Assembly: GCA_036656795.1 (NCBI GenBank)
Contig: JAVXHR010000007.1
Coordinates: 23,364 to 87,363 of the forward strand
Length of the DNA: 64,000 nt
Source: CAUPWF01 sp036656795
Lineage (GTDB): Bacteria > Bacillota > Clostridia > Lachnospirales > Lachnospiraceae
Reading direction: 5' to 3'
Both the position numbers and the translations under genes were made by a program. Every line of letters begins with the position of its first letter. The stretch's first letter is position 1. Of this stretch, positions 1 through 7,927 are shown piece after piece. The notes beneath the pieces were generated by a model, which saw only the letters and a list, made by a program, of their open reading frames with translations, was not told the DNA's origin and did no database searches.

Positions 1-651
1 GAAACAATTTTTGATATTGTATATTTAACAACTGTTATTACGATTGGTGTTTTAATGATAAAGAGCAGTGGGGGAAAAAGACAATATTTGGTGTTTGGGA
101 TTATGGCGTTCACACTTGGAGTAGGAGATTCATTTCATCTAATTCCAAGAGCTTTAGCACTTTGCACTACAGGACTTGAAAATTATGTAGTTGCACTTGG
201 AATTGGGAAACTTATTACATCTATTACCATGACAATTTTTTATCTATTATTATATTATGTATGGCGGTTACGTTATCAGATTAAAGGGAGACAGGGATTA
301 ACAATTACCATGTATGGATTGGCACTTCTTAGAATTATACTTTGCTTTTTGCCACAAAACGAGTGGACAAGTATGACACCGCCATTGTCTTGGGGCATAT
401 ATCGTAATATTCCATTTGCCTTGATGGGATTACTTGTGATTGTATTATTTTATCAAAGTACAAAAAAAGGGCAGGACAAGGCCTTTCGATTTATGTGGGC
501 AACCATCGTATTAAGTTTTGCATTCTATATTCCGGTAGTACTTTTTGCAGATACAATTCCTGCAATTGGCGCGTTGATGATTCCAAAAACCTGTGCCTAT
601 GTATGGACTGTACTCATAGGATATCTTGAAATGAAAGGAGAAAAAAAATAA
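1..651 (+). CDS. Polytopic membrane protein, 5'-truncated by window edge
   Basis: The frame is open from base 1 (reading ETIFDIVYLTTVITIG before the first internal Met at 55), so the true start lies outside the window. What remains is at least 216 residues with about five to six hydrophobic segments separated by short basic loops (WRLRYQ, STKKGQDK), ending in a polar tail (EMKGEKK). I do not recognise a named family. The stop codon overlaps the ATG of the next gene by one base (taATGa), so the two small membrane proteins are translationally coupled and probably work together or are regulated together. No catalytic motif is visible. It could be a sensor or transporter subunit, but nothing in the sequence decides this. 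Confidence 0.8.
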   Translation, partial: ETIFDIVYLTTVITIGVLMIKSSGGKRQYLVFGIMAFTLGVGDSFHLIPRALALCTTGLENYVVALGIGKLITSITMTIFYLLLYYVWRLRYQIKGRQGLTITMYGLALLRIILCFLPQNEWTSMTPPLSWGIYRNIPFALMGLLVIVLFYQSTKKGQDKAFRFMWATIVLSFAFYIPVVLFADTIPAIGALMIPKTCAYVWTVLIGYLEMKGEKK

Positions 652-1097
652 TGAAAAAACTGATAAAAACGGCATTCATGTATGTTGCTGCAGCAGTTGC
701 AGGTGGTGTGTTTTATCGTGAATTTACAAAGTTTATGCTCTTTGAAGAGCGAACTACGCTGGCATTTGTGCATGTGCATTTATTTGTGTTAGGGGCCGGG
801 GTTTTTCTGATTCTCGCATTATTTAGTTTACAGACAGATTTGATGGAACAAAAGAAATTTCGAATGTTTTATATTACTTATAACATTAGCCTACCATTGA
901 TGGTTGCGATGCTATTGGTTCGAGGTATTTGCCAAGTATTGAACACACCACTATCAAAAGGCGCAGATGCGGCCATTTCGGGGATATCAGGGATTGTACA
1001 TATTCTGTTTACGTTAGCGTTAGTATTGTTATTTATATGTATGAAAAATTTATCTTTAAAAAAAGGAAGAGGAGAGATTGAAAATGAAATTGTATAA
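651..1097 (+). CDS. DUF2871 family membrane protein
   Basis: This is a 148-residue protein with four predicted membrane segments. The N-terminal stretch containing GGVFYREFTKF and the following FVHVHLFVLGAG, with its His residues in the second helix, match the DUF2871 pattern as I remember it. The function of the family is unknown to me. Histidines within a helix of a small four-helix membrane protein are compatible with haem or metal binding, but that is speculation. It overlaps the upstream membrane gene by 1 base and the downstream flavodoxin/ferredoxin gene by about 14 bases, so all three look like one transcript. Confidence 0.8.
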   Translation: MKKLIKTAFMYVAAAVAGGVFYREFTKFMLFEERTTLAFVHVHLFVLGAGVFLILALFSLQTDLMEQKKFRMFYITYNISLPLMVAMLLVRGICQVLNTPLSKGADAAISGISGIVHILFTLALVLLFICMKNLSLKKGRGEIENEIV

Positions 1098-1848
1098 GCT
1101 CTATTTTAGCCCTACCGGAGGAACCAAGAAGGTTGCTGATATTGTTGGAAGAGCATGGAACAATGAAATGGAAGAAATTGATTTATCGGATACAAATATT
1201 AATTTTAAAGACTATATATTTAAGGAGGAAGATATCTGTTTGGTTGCGGTACCTTCTTTTGGTGGTCGCGTTCCGGCTATAGCAGTAGAGCGATTAAAGA
1301 AAATAACTGGGGGTAATGCAAAGGCCATTATACTGACAGTGTATGGGAATCGTGCATATGAAGATACACTTTTAGAACTTAAAGATACATTGAAAAATTC
1401 AGAATTCCAGTGCGTTGCTGCAATTGCAGGAATTGCAGAGCATTCAATTATGCATCAATTTGGTGCCAATAGACCGGATAGTTCTGATGAAAAAGAATTA
1501 GAGGAATTCGGGGAAAAAGTTAAAATCTTGTTAGAACAAAATGAGACGTTATCGGATATAAAAGTTCCCGGAAATTCACCATATAAGGAATACAATGGGG
1601 TCCCGTTTAAACCACAAGTAGGAGGAAAATGCACAAAATGTGGACAATGTGTTGTGAAATGTCCGGTGAAAGCAATTTCAAAAAAAGATCCGACTAAGAT
1701 GGAAAAATCAAAGTGTATATCGTGTATGCGATGTATAGCGGTGTGTCCACAACATGCTCGTGTGTTGAATAAAGTTGTCTTATTTGCAGCATCACAGAAG
1801 ATGAATAAAGCATGTAGTATAAGAAAGTCTAATGAATTGTTTATTTAG
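1084..1848 (+). CDS. EFR1-type flavodoxin-ferredoxin fusion protein
   Basis: A 254-residue electron-transfer protein. The N-terminal half is flavodoxin-like: the phosphate-binding loop FSPTGGTKK is followed by the strand VAVPSFGGRVP. The C-terminal part carries two 4Fe-4S sites, CTKCGQCVVKCP (Cys183, 186, 189, 193) and CISCMRCIAVCP (Cys211, 214, 217, 221). Fusions of this kind are annotated as EFR1 family ferredoxins in anaerobes. Its redox partners are not evident from neighbours. I chose ATG 1084 rather than TTG 1078 because the AGGAAGAGGAGAG ribosome site ends eight or nine bases before 1084. The gene is followed by a large palindrome. Confidence 0.88.
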   Translation: MKLYKLYFSPTGGTKKVADIVGRAWNNEMEEIDLSDTNINFKDYIFKEEDICLVAVPSFGGRVPAIAVERLKKITGGNAKAIILTVYGNRAYEDTLLELKDTLKNSEFQCVAAIAGIAEHSIMHQFGANRPDSSDEKELEEFGEKVKILLEQNETLSDIKVPGNSPYKEYNGVPFKPQVGGKCTKCGQCVVKCPVKAISKKDPTKMEKSKCISCMRCIAVCPQHARVLNKVVLFAASQKMNKACSIRKSNELFI

Positions 1849-1869
1849 GATTGGAATAAAATTAAATTT

Positions 1870-1917
1870 ATGCATAGAATCCCCACTAATCACTGAATTA
1901 GTGGGGATTCTATGCAT
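1870..1917. repeat. Perfect palindrome with ATAGAATCCCCAC arms
   Basis: Two 21-base arms (1870-1890 and 1897-1917) are exact reverse complements around a six-base loop, CACTGA. There is no U-tract after the hairpin, so it is not a textbook intrinsic terminator, although it could act as one in either direction. The inner 13 bases, ATAGAATCCCCAC, recur in the same inverted arrangement at 7928-7980. Confidence 0.9.
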
Positions 1918-1993
1918 AATTCCTTGATAATTTCATTGGAAACGTTTATGATATTTAGAAGGTAATATAAACGTAAAAATGGAGGAATAACAT

Positions 1994-3322
1994 ATGAAGT
2001 GGGCAAGGAAAAATGTGATACCAATTATTGTCTTGGTTATTAGTTTAGTTCTTTCATGTTTTTTTATTTATAGAATCGAGATACAAAAGTTGAATCTCAA
2101 TAGAGAACGTACACATTATGTAACGAACGCTCAAGTAAGTAAATTGCAATATACTATGGATTCTCTCTTTTTGAAAACACAGATATTAGAAATGCTTGTA
2201 ATTGAAGAAAATGGAGAGGTGAAAAATTTTGATATACTTTGTAAAAAACTATTGGATAATCCGGCTATTCGAAGTCTACAGTTGGCACCGAATGGGGTGG
2301 TAACTTTTGTATATCCCTTGAAAGGAAATGAACAGGCATTTGGAGATCTGTTTTCAGATCCAGATAGAAAGGCAGAGGCCGAATATGCACGAGATACGGG
2401 AAGAATGACACTTGCTGGACCTTATGAATTAGAACAAGGCGGATTGGGAGCAGTTGCACGTCAACCGATTTATCTACAAGATGAAAACGGAGATTCTGTG
2501 TTTTGGGGATTTTCCATTATTATTTTGGATTTCCCAGAAGCATTGTCCTACGCAGAATTGGAACAATTTGCACAGGAGGGATTTGCGTATAAACTATATC
2601 GAACAGATATAACAACGAAAAAAAAGCAAATCATCGAGGAATCTTCAGACAAGCCACTTTCACATCCAATTAACAATTCTTTTGAGGTGCCAAATGGGGA
2701 ATGGACCTTTAGTGTGATGCCAAAAGATGGCTGGGTGTCGATTCCGTCTGTGATACTGGAGGGAGTGATTGCACTTCTTATTTCAGTCTTATTTTTCTTC
2801 CTTGCAATAGCAATTCTTCGAATAGAGATGCAACGAAAAAAAATGAGCGACTTATCAATGCATGATGGGTTGACCGGAATTTACAATCAGAGAATGTTAA
2901 TTCAGATATTAAACACCTTAATTGATAAACAAACACCATTTTTATTGTTTTATCTGGATTTTGATGGATTCAAGAATATTAATGATACATATGGACATGA
3001 TTGTGGGGATTTATTTTTAATAGAAAGTGCAAAAAGACTGCGTGAATTATTTGAAAAAGCAGATTCTATTTGTAGAATAGGTGGAGACGAATTTGCAATA
3101 GTTATTGAGCAGTCCCTATCAGTAGAAAACTCAAAACAGATAATAAAGACCATGGAAGATGCTTTTGCAAAACCACTTCATATTGCAAAGAACATTATAA
3201 CGGCTTCAGTTAGTATTGGTGTTGCACATTTTCCACAAGATGCAAAAACACTAGATCAAATGATTCATATAGCCGATCAATCCATGTATCAAACCAAGAA
3301 ACAACATAAGTTGATGAGATAA
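1994..3322 (+). CDS. Membrane-anchored diguanylate cyclase with extracellular sensor (CHASE-like)
   Basis: Makes cyclic di-GMP from two GTP. A 442-residue protein: membrane helix at residues 8-28, an extracellular domain of about 220 residues with a CHASE-like look (FVYPLKGNEQAFGDLF, RQPIY), a second helix around 252-276, then a GGDEF domain starting SMHDGLTGIYNQRML. The active motif GGDEF is intact at 363-367. The inhibitory RxxD site that should sit just before it reads EKAD, so its Arg is replaced by Glu and product inhibition at this site is unlikely. The start at ATG 1994 has a strong GGAGGAAT site. It is transcribed alone, towards the surface-protein cluster. A link to that cluster is possible but not shown. 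Confidence 0.93.
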   Translation: MKWARKNVIPIIVLVISLVLSCFFIYRIEIQKLNLNRERTHYVTNAQVSKLQYTMDSLFLKTQILEMLVIEENGEVKNFDILCKKLLDNPAIRSLQLAPNGVVTFVYPLKGNEQAFGDLFSDPDRKAEAEYARDTGRMTLAGPYELEQGGLGAVARQPIYLQDENGDSVFWGFSIIILDFPEALSYAELEQFAQEGFAYKLYRTDITTKKKQIIEESSDKPLSHPINNSFEVPNGEWTFSVMPKDGWVSIPSVILEGVIALLISVLFFFLAIAILRIEMQRKKMSDLSMHDGLTGIYNQRMLIQILNTLIDKQTPFLLFYLDFDGFKNINDTYGHDCGDLFLIESAKRLRELFEKADSICRIGGDEFAIVIEQSLSVENSKQIIKTMEDAFAKPLHIAKNIITASVSIGVAHFPQDAKTLDQMIHIADQSMYQTKKQHKLMR

Positions 3323-3374
3323 CCTTTTATTAGTTCCATATTAATTTTGACTCCAAAATATAAATAGAAAACGC

Positions 3375-3401
3375 ACCTTAATAAACTTGATACATATATT
3401 G
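3375..3401 (+). promoter_or_regulatory. Candidate sigma-K-like promoter
   Basis: AC at 3375-3376, a 16-base spacer, then CATATATTG at 3393-3401, which is one base off the CATAnnnTA element recognised by sigma-K in Bacillus. It lies about 94 bases before the first gene of the helical-module cluster. Such short AT-rich motifs arise by chance often, so this is a weak call. Confidence 0.3.
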
Positions 3402-3494
3402 ATATTGAGCTTATGACCCCTTATATTGTATTAGAAATGATGGGGATTTCAAGTGGTTAAGTGTGAAATAATTATAAAAGAGGAGGTTATTTTT

Positions 3495-3767
3495 ATGGGA
3501 ATGCCAATTATTAAACCAAGTACGATTACACGTGGAGAAGCAGTGGGAGATATTATTCAATCTGTTGCAATGGAAGAAGCAGCTTTTGCTCATATTTTAA
3601 ATGCAGAAAGTGAAAAGCTGATGGCAGTTGTTAATAATAGCGGTGCAACCACACAACAACTATTGAGTGTAAATAAATCAGTGCAAACAGTAATTAGTGC
3701 AATTTCTAGATTGGAAATGCAATTACAAGCGAAGCTTGAGTTATTTGGAAGTACGATTTGTCAGTAG
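3495..3767 (+). CDS. Small stand-alone helical-module protein (module copy A)
   Basis: A 90-residue protein starting MGMPIIKPSTITRGEAV, followed by a predicted two-helix module: DIIQSVAMEEAAFAHILNAE, then LLSVNKSVQTV and SRLEMQLQAKLEL, ending STICQ. The same module appears in the next three genes. I know no assigned function. There is no signal peptide, membrane segment or sorting motif. ATG 3495 was chosen because AGGAGG at 3481-3486 lies eight bases upstream, so the longer open frame from 3453 is not needed. A Cys near the C-terminus is shared with the relatives and suggests cross-linking. Spore-surface or cell-surface assembly is an inference from the company it keeps. Confidence 0.8.
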   Translation: MGMPIIKPSTITRGEAVGDIIQSVAMEEAAFAHILNAESEKLMAVVNNSGATTQQLLSVNKSVQTVISAISRLEMQLQAKLELFGSTICQ

Positions 3768-3837
3768 CGTTGTAGTCATCTTGTGATGGACTTTACAAGT
3801 CCATTATGCATTCATTTAATTAAAAGGAGTAATAATT

Positions 3838-6228
3838 ATGTCTTTTTCTTATGCAAACTCCGGTTCCGGCCCAAGTGCGGGTGGAATTGGTTGGTTCAAT
3901 TTTGGAAATCTAACACTAAATCCGGGAGATTCGTTGACTGGATTAACAGGTACTTTAAATGACGGAACAACAGTTACGTTTGATCTTGAATCATTATCTT
4001 CATCTTTTGTTCCATTTACGGCTGTCCCAACACCGGTGCAATATGCATACTTTGGTTCGGCAGGATATACAGGTATTTTGGGAAATACAGCATTAAAAAC
4101 TCCGTTACTATCAGCATACAGTACACCAAGTACTTTGGTGTTCAGTAATATTGTGGTAAAGGATAGTTTGGGAAATCCGGTTACTAATTATACGGCAGTT
4201 GTTGCGGATGCAGAAAGTACTAATTCATTTCCACAATATACCGAATATTGGAAATTCAATACAACTGGTGGGGCTTGGAGTTTATTGGATACGTTGGGAG
4301 CAAATCCACCAATTTTAACAGGGGTTGGAACAAATGCAGTAACAATCACAGGAACAAATCAATCAGCAAGTCAGGCAGCTTATGTATTGACAACTCAGTC
4401 GCCGGATGCGCTTACTCTTTCCACATATGGAAGAGAAGCAGTATCTGTTGGCTTTGCAATTACTAAAGTATCTGTATATAAAAACATTGGCGATCGCATT
4501 AGTTCCGCAGATCAGTTCGTTTTAAACATTGCAGGTACACCAAATGATCAAGCTACTACTACAGGTGCAGCAGTTGGACTTCAAACGGAATATGCAAGTG
4601 TTTATGGACTGGCAGGTAATACCTATACGATTACAGAGGCAATGGCACCTGGAAGTGGAAGTGTGTTATCTGATTATAAACAAGTGATATCAGCGGTGAA
4701 CAATACTCCCGGTGGTAGCGTGCCACCAACCGGAAGTTTACCAATTAACTTTACCCCTGCATTAGGTGATGTTGTAGAATATACAATTCTCAATGCAGCA
4801 CCTGAGATTTTTAAAAAAAGTGTGGATAAAACGAATGCAAAACCAGGGGATATTCTAACGTATACTGTGACGGGTATTAATCCTAATAATTATGCATTAC
4901 CGGGGGTTGTATTTACCGATCCAACTCCGTCAGGAACAACCTATGTTGGAAACCTCATTGTAAGTGTTCCGTACACCGGAACAACACCGGCATCAGGACT
5001 TACACTTACAATGCCGGCCAATAGCACCGTTACTGCTTCTTGGCAGGTACAGGTTGCAAATACAACACCAATTGTAAACCCAATTATAAATATTGCTTCT
5101 GCAGTTGTTCCTGGTGGTACTTCAGGAAGTACAAACCCAGTGTCAACGCAGATTAATTATGCAGATTTAATATCCACGGGGAATTTTAATAAATCAGTAA
5201 ATCCAACACATGCTCAGTTTGGTGATATACTAACGTATACGTTGACTTTGCATAATACAGGGAATGTGCCGGCTAATCAGGTGGTGGTAACAGACTCAAT
5301 TCCATCAGGAACCACGTATATTCCAGGAACAATAAGTGCAAGCGTTCCATTTACAGGAGATCCAACTTCAGTCATTACACTTAGTAATCCGATTCCCGCT
5401 GGTGGAACTGCAACCATTATGTTCCAAGTAAAATTGGCAGACAAAGCACCAACAGTGAATCCGGTACCAAATACAGGAATCGTAAATTATGCTTATACTG
5501 TTGACCCTGCACATCCAAATGGTGTTACAACTACAGGTGGAAGTAATACAGTCAACACACAAGTTTCACAGGCAACGCTACAAGTTACCAAATCAGCAGA
5601 TAAAGCCATTGCTTATATTGGAGATTTGATCACTTACAATATTGTGATAAAAAATACGGGAAATGTTTCGGCAGATAAAGTCGTGATTACAGATTTAATT
5701 CCAAATGGTACGGTAATGGAACCGGGGTCATTGATTGTTAGTGTACCTTATACAGGAGACCCACAAACAACAATTCAACTATCTGGTGCAATTGTAGCAG
5801 GTCAGACGGTAACGATTTCTTTTCAGGTAAAAGTTACAGCAATGCCAAATCCCAATCCAATTGTGAATGTTGCACATGCTGCGTATGCCTATACTGTCAA
5901 TCCAGCCAATGTGGATGGAGTAAAAGCCAATACAGTAAGCAATGGAGTAAGTACAGTTGTGTTTGTGAATAATTATAGTCAGCAGATTAGTGATTTGATT
6001 GAGTCGGTAGCTCTGGGAGAAGCTGCATTAGCGGCTATTGCAGATGCAGAAGGTGCAAAGATTCAGCGATTTGCAGCAATGCCTGACGTTACTCCTGAGA
6101 TGCTATTATGTTTAAATAAGAGTGTTGCAGATATGACCAACAGTATTGCATTATTAGAGTCTATTCTTATGCAAAAATTAAATGTTGTAGATTGTCAGAT
6201 AAATGGTGGGCCGTCCTGCATATCATAG
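3838..6228 (+). CDS. DUF11-repeat surface-type protein with C-terminal helical module (copy D)
   Basis: A 796-residue, Thr/Pro/Gly/Asn-rich protein. Residues 1-60 (GGIGWFNFGNLTLNPGDSL) resemble the short N-terminal segment of CshA-like fibrillar proteins. Residues about 205-320 look like a prealbumin-type beta domain. Three DUF11 (TIGR01451) repeats start near residues 322, 448 and 579, each with KS(V/A)D or KSVNPT, then GDxLTYTxTxxNTGN and VVxTDxIPxGT. DUF11 domains in other bacteria are wall or surface beta-sandwiches. The last ~80 residues are the helical module shared with the neighbours (SDLIESVALGEAALAAIADA), ending in two Cys (DCQI, PSCIS). There is no signal peptide, LPXTG or membrane anchor. 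The ATG follows AAAAGGAG. Confidence 0.85.
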   Translation: MSFSYANSGSGPSAGGIGWFNFGNLTLNPGDSLTGLTGTLNDGTTVTFDLESLSSSFVPFTAVPTPVQYAYFGSAGYTGILGNTALKTPLLSAYSTPSTLVFSNIVVKDSLGNPVTNYTAVVADAESTNSFPQYTEYWKFNTTGGAWSLLDTLGANPPILTGVGTNAVTITGTNQSASQAAYVLTTQSPDALTLSTYGREAVSVGFAITKVSVYKNIGDRISSADQFVLNIAGTPNDQATTTGAAVGLQTEYASVYGLAGNTYTITEAMAPGSGSVLSDYKQVISAVNNTPGGSVPPTGSLPINFTPALGDVVEYTILNAAPEIFKKSVDKTNAKPGDILTYTVTGINPNNYALPGVVFTDPTPSGTTYVGNLIVSVPYTGTTPASGLTLTMPANSTVTASWQVQVANTTPIVNPIINIASAVVPGGTSGSTNPVSTQINYADLISTGNFNKSVNPTHAQFGDILTYTLTLHNTGNVPANQVVVTDSIPSGTTYIPGTISASVPFTGDPTSVITLSNPIPAGGTATIMFQVKLADKAPTVNPVPNTGIVNYAYTVDPAHPNGVTTTGGSNTVNTQVSQATLQVTKSADKAIAYIGDLITYNIVIKNTGNVSADKVVITDLIPNGTVMEPGSLIVSVPYTGDPQTTIQLSGAIVAGQTVTISFQVKVTAMPNPNPIVNVAHAAYAYTVNPANVDGVKANTVSNGVSTVVFVNNYSQQISDLIESVALGEAALAAIADAEGAKIQRFAAMPDVTPEMLLCLNKSVADMTNSIALLESILMQKLNVVDCQINGGPSCIS
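4801..5971 (+). repeat. Three tandem DUF11 repeats inside the surface protein
   Basis: Diverged in-frame repeats of about 380-395 bases begin near 4801, 5179 and 5572. Each encodes FxKS or VTKS, a GDxLTYT strand, a TDxIPxGT turn and a SVPxTGDP-like loop. The conserved Lys and Asn positions are compatible with isopeptide-type stabilisation, though I cannot show that from sequence alone. Confidence 0.75.
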
Positions 6229-6278
6229 ATGTATAAAGTAATATTAAAAGAGTAGCATCAAATATACAATAGATAAAT

Positions 6279-6318
6279 GGCAAAGGCCTGGTTGGTAAAA
6301 TCCAAACCGGGCTTTTGC
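6279..6318 (+). terminator. Terminator after the DUF11 protein gene
   Basis: GGCAAAGGCCTGGTT pairs with AACCGGGCTTTTGC with wobble pairs around a short loop, about 50 bases past the stop codon. The 3' arm ends in CTTTTGC. It probably separates the DUF11 gene from the Cys-rich gene that follows. Confidence 0.6.
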
Positions 6319-6373
6319 ATATAAATAAATAGACACTTACTTGATTACAGTATAGCAAAACAAGATAGTTACT

Positions 6374-6382
6374 CATATACTA
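6374..6382 (+). promoter_or_regulatory. CATAnnnTA motif upstream of the Cys-rich gene
   Basis: CATATACTA matches the CATAnnnTA -10 element of sigma-K exactly, 40 bases before the start codon. No AC element sits at the expected 16-17 base distance, so the match is half a promoter only. Confidence 0.22.
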
Positions 6383-6421
6383 TTACTAGAATCATTCTAA
6401 AATACAAATATGGGGGTTGTT

Positions 6422-7519
6422 ATGAAACCGAGTCAATATAGGAAAGAAATAGCGTTGCCCGCAGAGTGCGGTGACTTTTTTTCTGATTTGGCCTTTGACG
6501 GTCAATATTATTATCTTTTACTTTCTGCTGAATGCAAAATATTAAAATACAACTTAAAATTTGAAAAAATAGGGTGTATAGAAACCCACAGAAAATACAA
6601 TTGTTTTTGTTATGATTTTATGGAAGAATGTTTCTGGGCATCTTCCAATAAACTTGCGAATCGGATATTTAAGCTTGACCGATGTTTTCATGAAATCGAC
6701 AGTCTTACGATTTCATTGCCCAAAGGTACAAACTGGATCATTACAGGGATATCATTTGATTGTTGCCAAGATGAATTGTTGGTTGCCTGCACGGGAATGG
6801 TGTTGAATTTGAATAAGGAGACAGGATGTACCACCACGCTATATATGGCTCATGGTGTATGGATTTGTGGAGTGCTTTCTCTTTGTCCGGGTTCACTCAT
6901 TACAATCATTAAAGATAATAGGCAAAGTATTCTAGTGTTGGATAAGGAACATGAAGTCATAAGAGAATTAGAGGTGCCATCTTATTATTTACTTAAAAAT
7001 ATTATTTTCAACCCTTGTAAAAGTAAAGAACATTGTATTGCACTTTATGCACTTGCAATTAAGAGAAGAGATTATCCATATATCTTGAAATATACAATTC
7101 CAAAAACAGAGTTTGGGTTTGACATCTGTCAATGTAATGATAAAATCTGTGAAAAATGTCATTGCTTTCCGGAACAGGATTGCCCACCGTGTGATGATTG
7201 TCCACCCTGTGACCCGTGCTGTACAGTAGGAGAAGTGTTGGAATCCATTGCAAGAGTAGAAACTGCAATTTCACACATTCTGAATGCGGAAGGTGAAAAA
7301 TTACAAAAGGTAATTGTCTGTACAGATGATATTTGTAAGATATTAGAAGTGAATGAGTCTGTTCGTGAAACTGTTGAACAAGTGACTCGATTAGAATATG
7401 CACTCTATGACAAAATGAAAGCGCTTGGTAAATGTGGTGGGTTTTGTAATGAGACACCAACGTGTCAGGAATGTAATAAGGAGTCCTGTCAAACACTTTT
7501 TAAACACTATTTTAGTTAA
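6422..7519 (+). CDS. Cys-rich protein with WD/NHL-like N-terminus and C-terminal helical module (copy C)
   Basis: 365 residues. The first ~235 residues look like a beta-propeller-type repeat region (LAFDGQYYYLLLSAECKILK, ISFDCCQDELLVACTGMVLN), but I cannot name the family. A short Cys/Pro linker follows (CPPCDDCPPCDPCC), then the shared module (LESIARVETAISHILNAE, LEVNESVRETV, TRLEYALYDKM), and a last Cys-rich tail (CGGFCNETPTCQECNKESC). In all there are over 30 Cys, far above any neighbour. There is no signal peptide. ATG 6422 is preferred over ATG 6410 because GGGGG at 6412-6416 lies five bases before it and nothing suitable precedes 6410. Cys clusters suggest metal binding or disulfide cross-linking in a coat-like layer. 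Confidence 0.75.
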   Translation: MKPSQYRKEIALPAECGDFFSDLAFDGQYYYLLLSAECKILKYNLKFEKIGCIETHRKYNCFCYDFMEECFWASSNKLANRIFKLDRCFHEIDSLTISLPKGTNWIITGISFDCCQDELLVACTGMVLNLNKETGCTTTLYMAHGVWICGVLSLCPGSLITIIKDNRQSILVLDKEHEVIRELEVPSYYLLKNIIFNPCKSKEHCIALYALAIKRRDYPYILKYTIPKTEFGFDICQCNDKICEKCHCFPEQDCPPCDDCPPCDPCCTVGEVLESIARVETAISHILNAEGEKLQKVIVCTDDICKILEVNESVRETVEQVTRLEYALYDKMKALGKCGGFCNETPTCQECNKESCQTLFKHYFS

Positions 7520-7528
7520 TTTCAAGGT

Positions 7529-7555
7529 ACATGAATCTGTCAAATGCATATAGTA
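7529..7555 (+). promoter_or_regulatory. Candidate sigma-K-like promoter
   Basis: AC at 7529-7530, a 16-base spacer, and CATATAGTA at 7547-7555, an exact CATAnnnTA. The next start codon is 58 bases downstream. The spacing is the same as in the motif upstream of module copy A. Confidence 0.35.
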
Positions 7556-7613
7556 AGAATAGGTAACATTATATTCCGTAATATAAAACCATGAAATTCA
7601 AGGAGGATTTTTT

Positions 7614-7907
7614 ATGTCTATGCCAATTATTACACCAGGGACAGTTACACTTAGTCAGGCGGTTTCCGATATTATAGAGTCGGTTGCGCTAGAACAAACA
7701 GGGCTTTCTCACATTCTGAATGCAGAAGGTGAAAAGATTCAAAAAGCAGTTCAATTAGGAACCGTTGATGAGATGTTAGCTGTGAATAAATCAGTACAAA
7801 ATATGGTGAGAACAATTACACGTTTAGAAGTTGTATTAGAAAGTAAACTGGATTTATTTTCTTGTCAAATATGTCCGGAAGCAAAAGAAGAGATTACAGA
7901 TATTTAG
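7614..7907 (+). CDS. Small stand-alone helical-module protein (module copy B)
   Basis: A 97-residue paralogue of the protein at 3495-3767. It opens MSMPIITPGTVTLSQAV and continues SDIIESVALEQTGLSHILNA with EGEKIQ, then MLAVNKSVQNMV and TRLEVVLESKLDL, ending CQICPEAKEEITDI. The two small proteins share the N-terminal MPII-P-T pattern, which the two large fusion proteins lack. The helix-loop-helix character and absence of any export signal are the same. The start codon is preceded by CAAGGAGGA. The gene closes the cluster and is followed by a palindrome (7928-7980). I do not recognise a function; structural adaptor or coat subunit is an inference. Confidence 0.8.
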   Translation: MSMPIITPGTVTLSQAVSDIIESVALEQTGLSHILNAEGEKIQKAVQLGTVDEMLAVNKSVQNMVRTITRLEVVLESKLDLFSCQICPEAKEEITDI

Positions 7908-7927
7908 AATAGGAAATCAATCCATTA

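Noticed and set aside
4801..5971. CRISPR-like array
   Set aside because: The repeats are ~390 bases, diverged and in frame, so they are protein domain repeats.
3838..6228. Sortase-anchored adhesin
   Set aside because: No signal peptide, LPXTG-like motif or C-terminal membrane helix; no sortase in the window.
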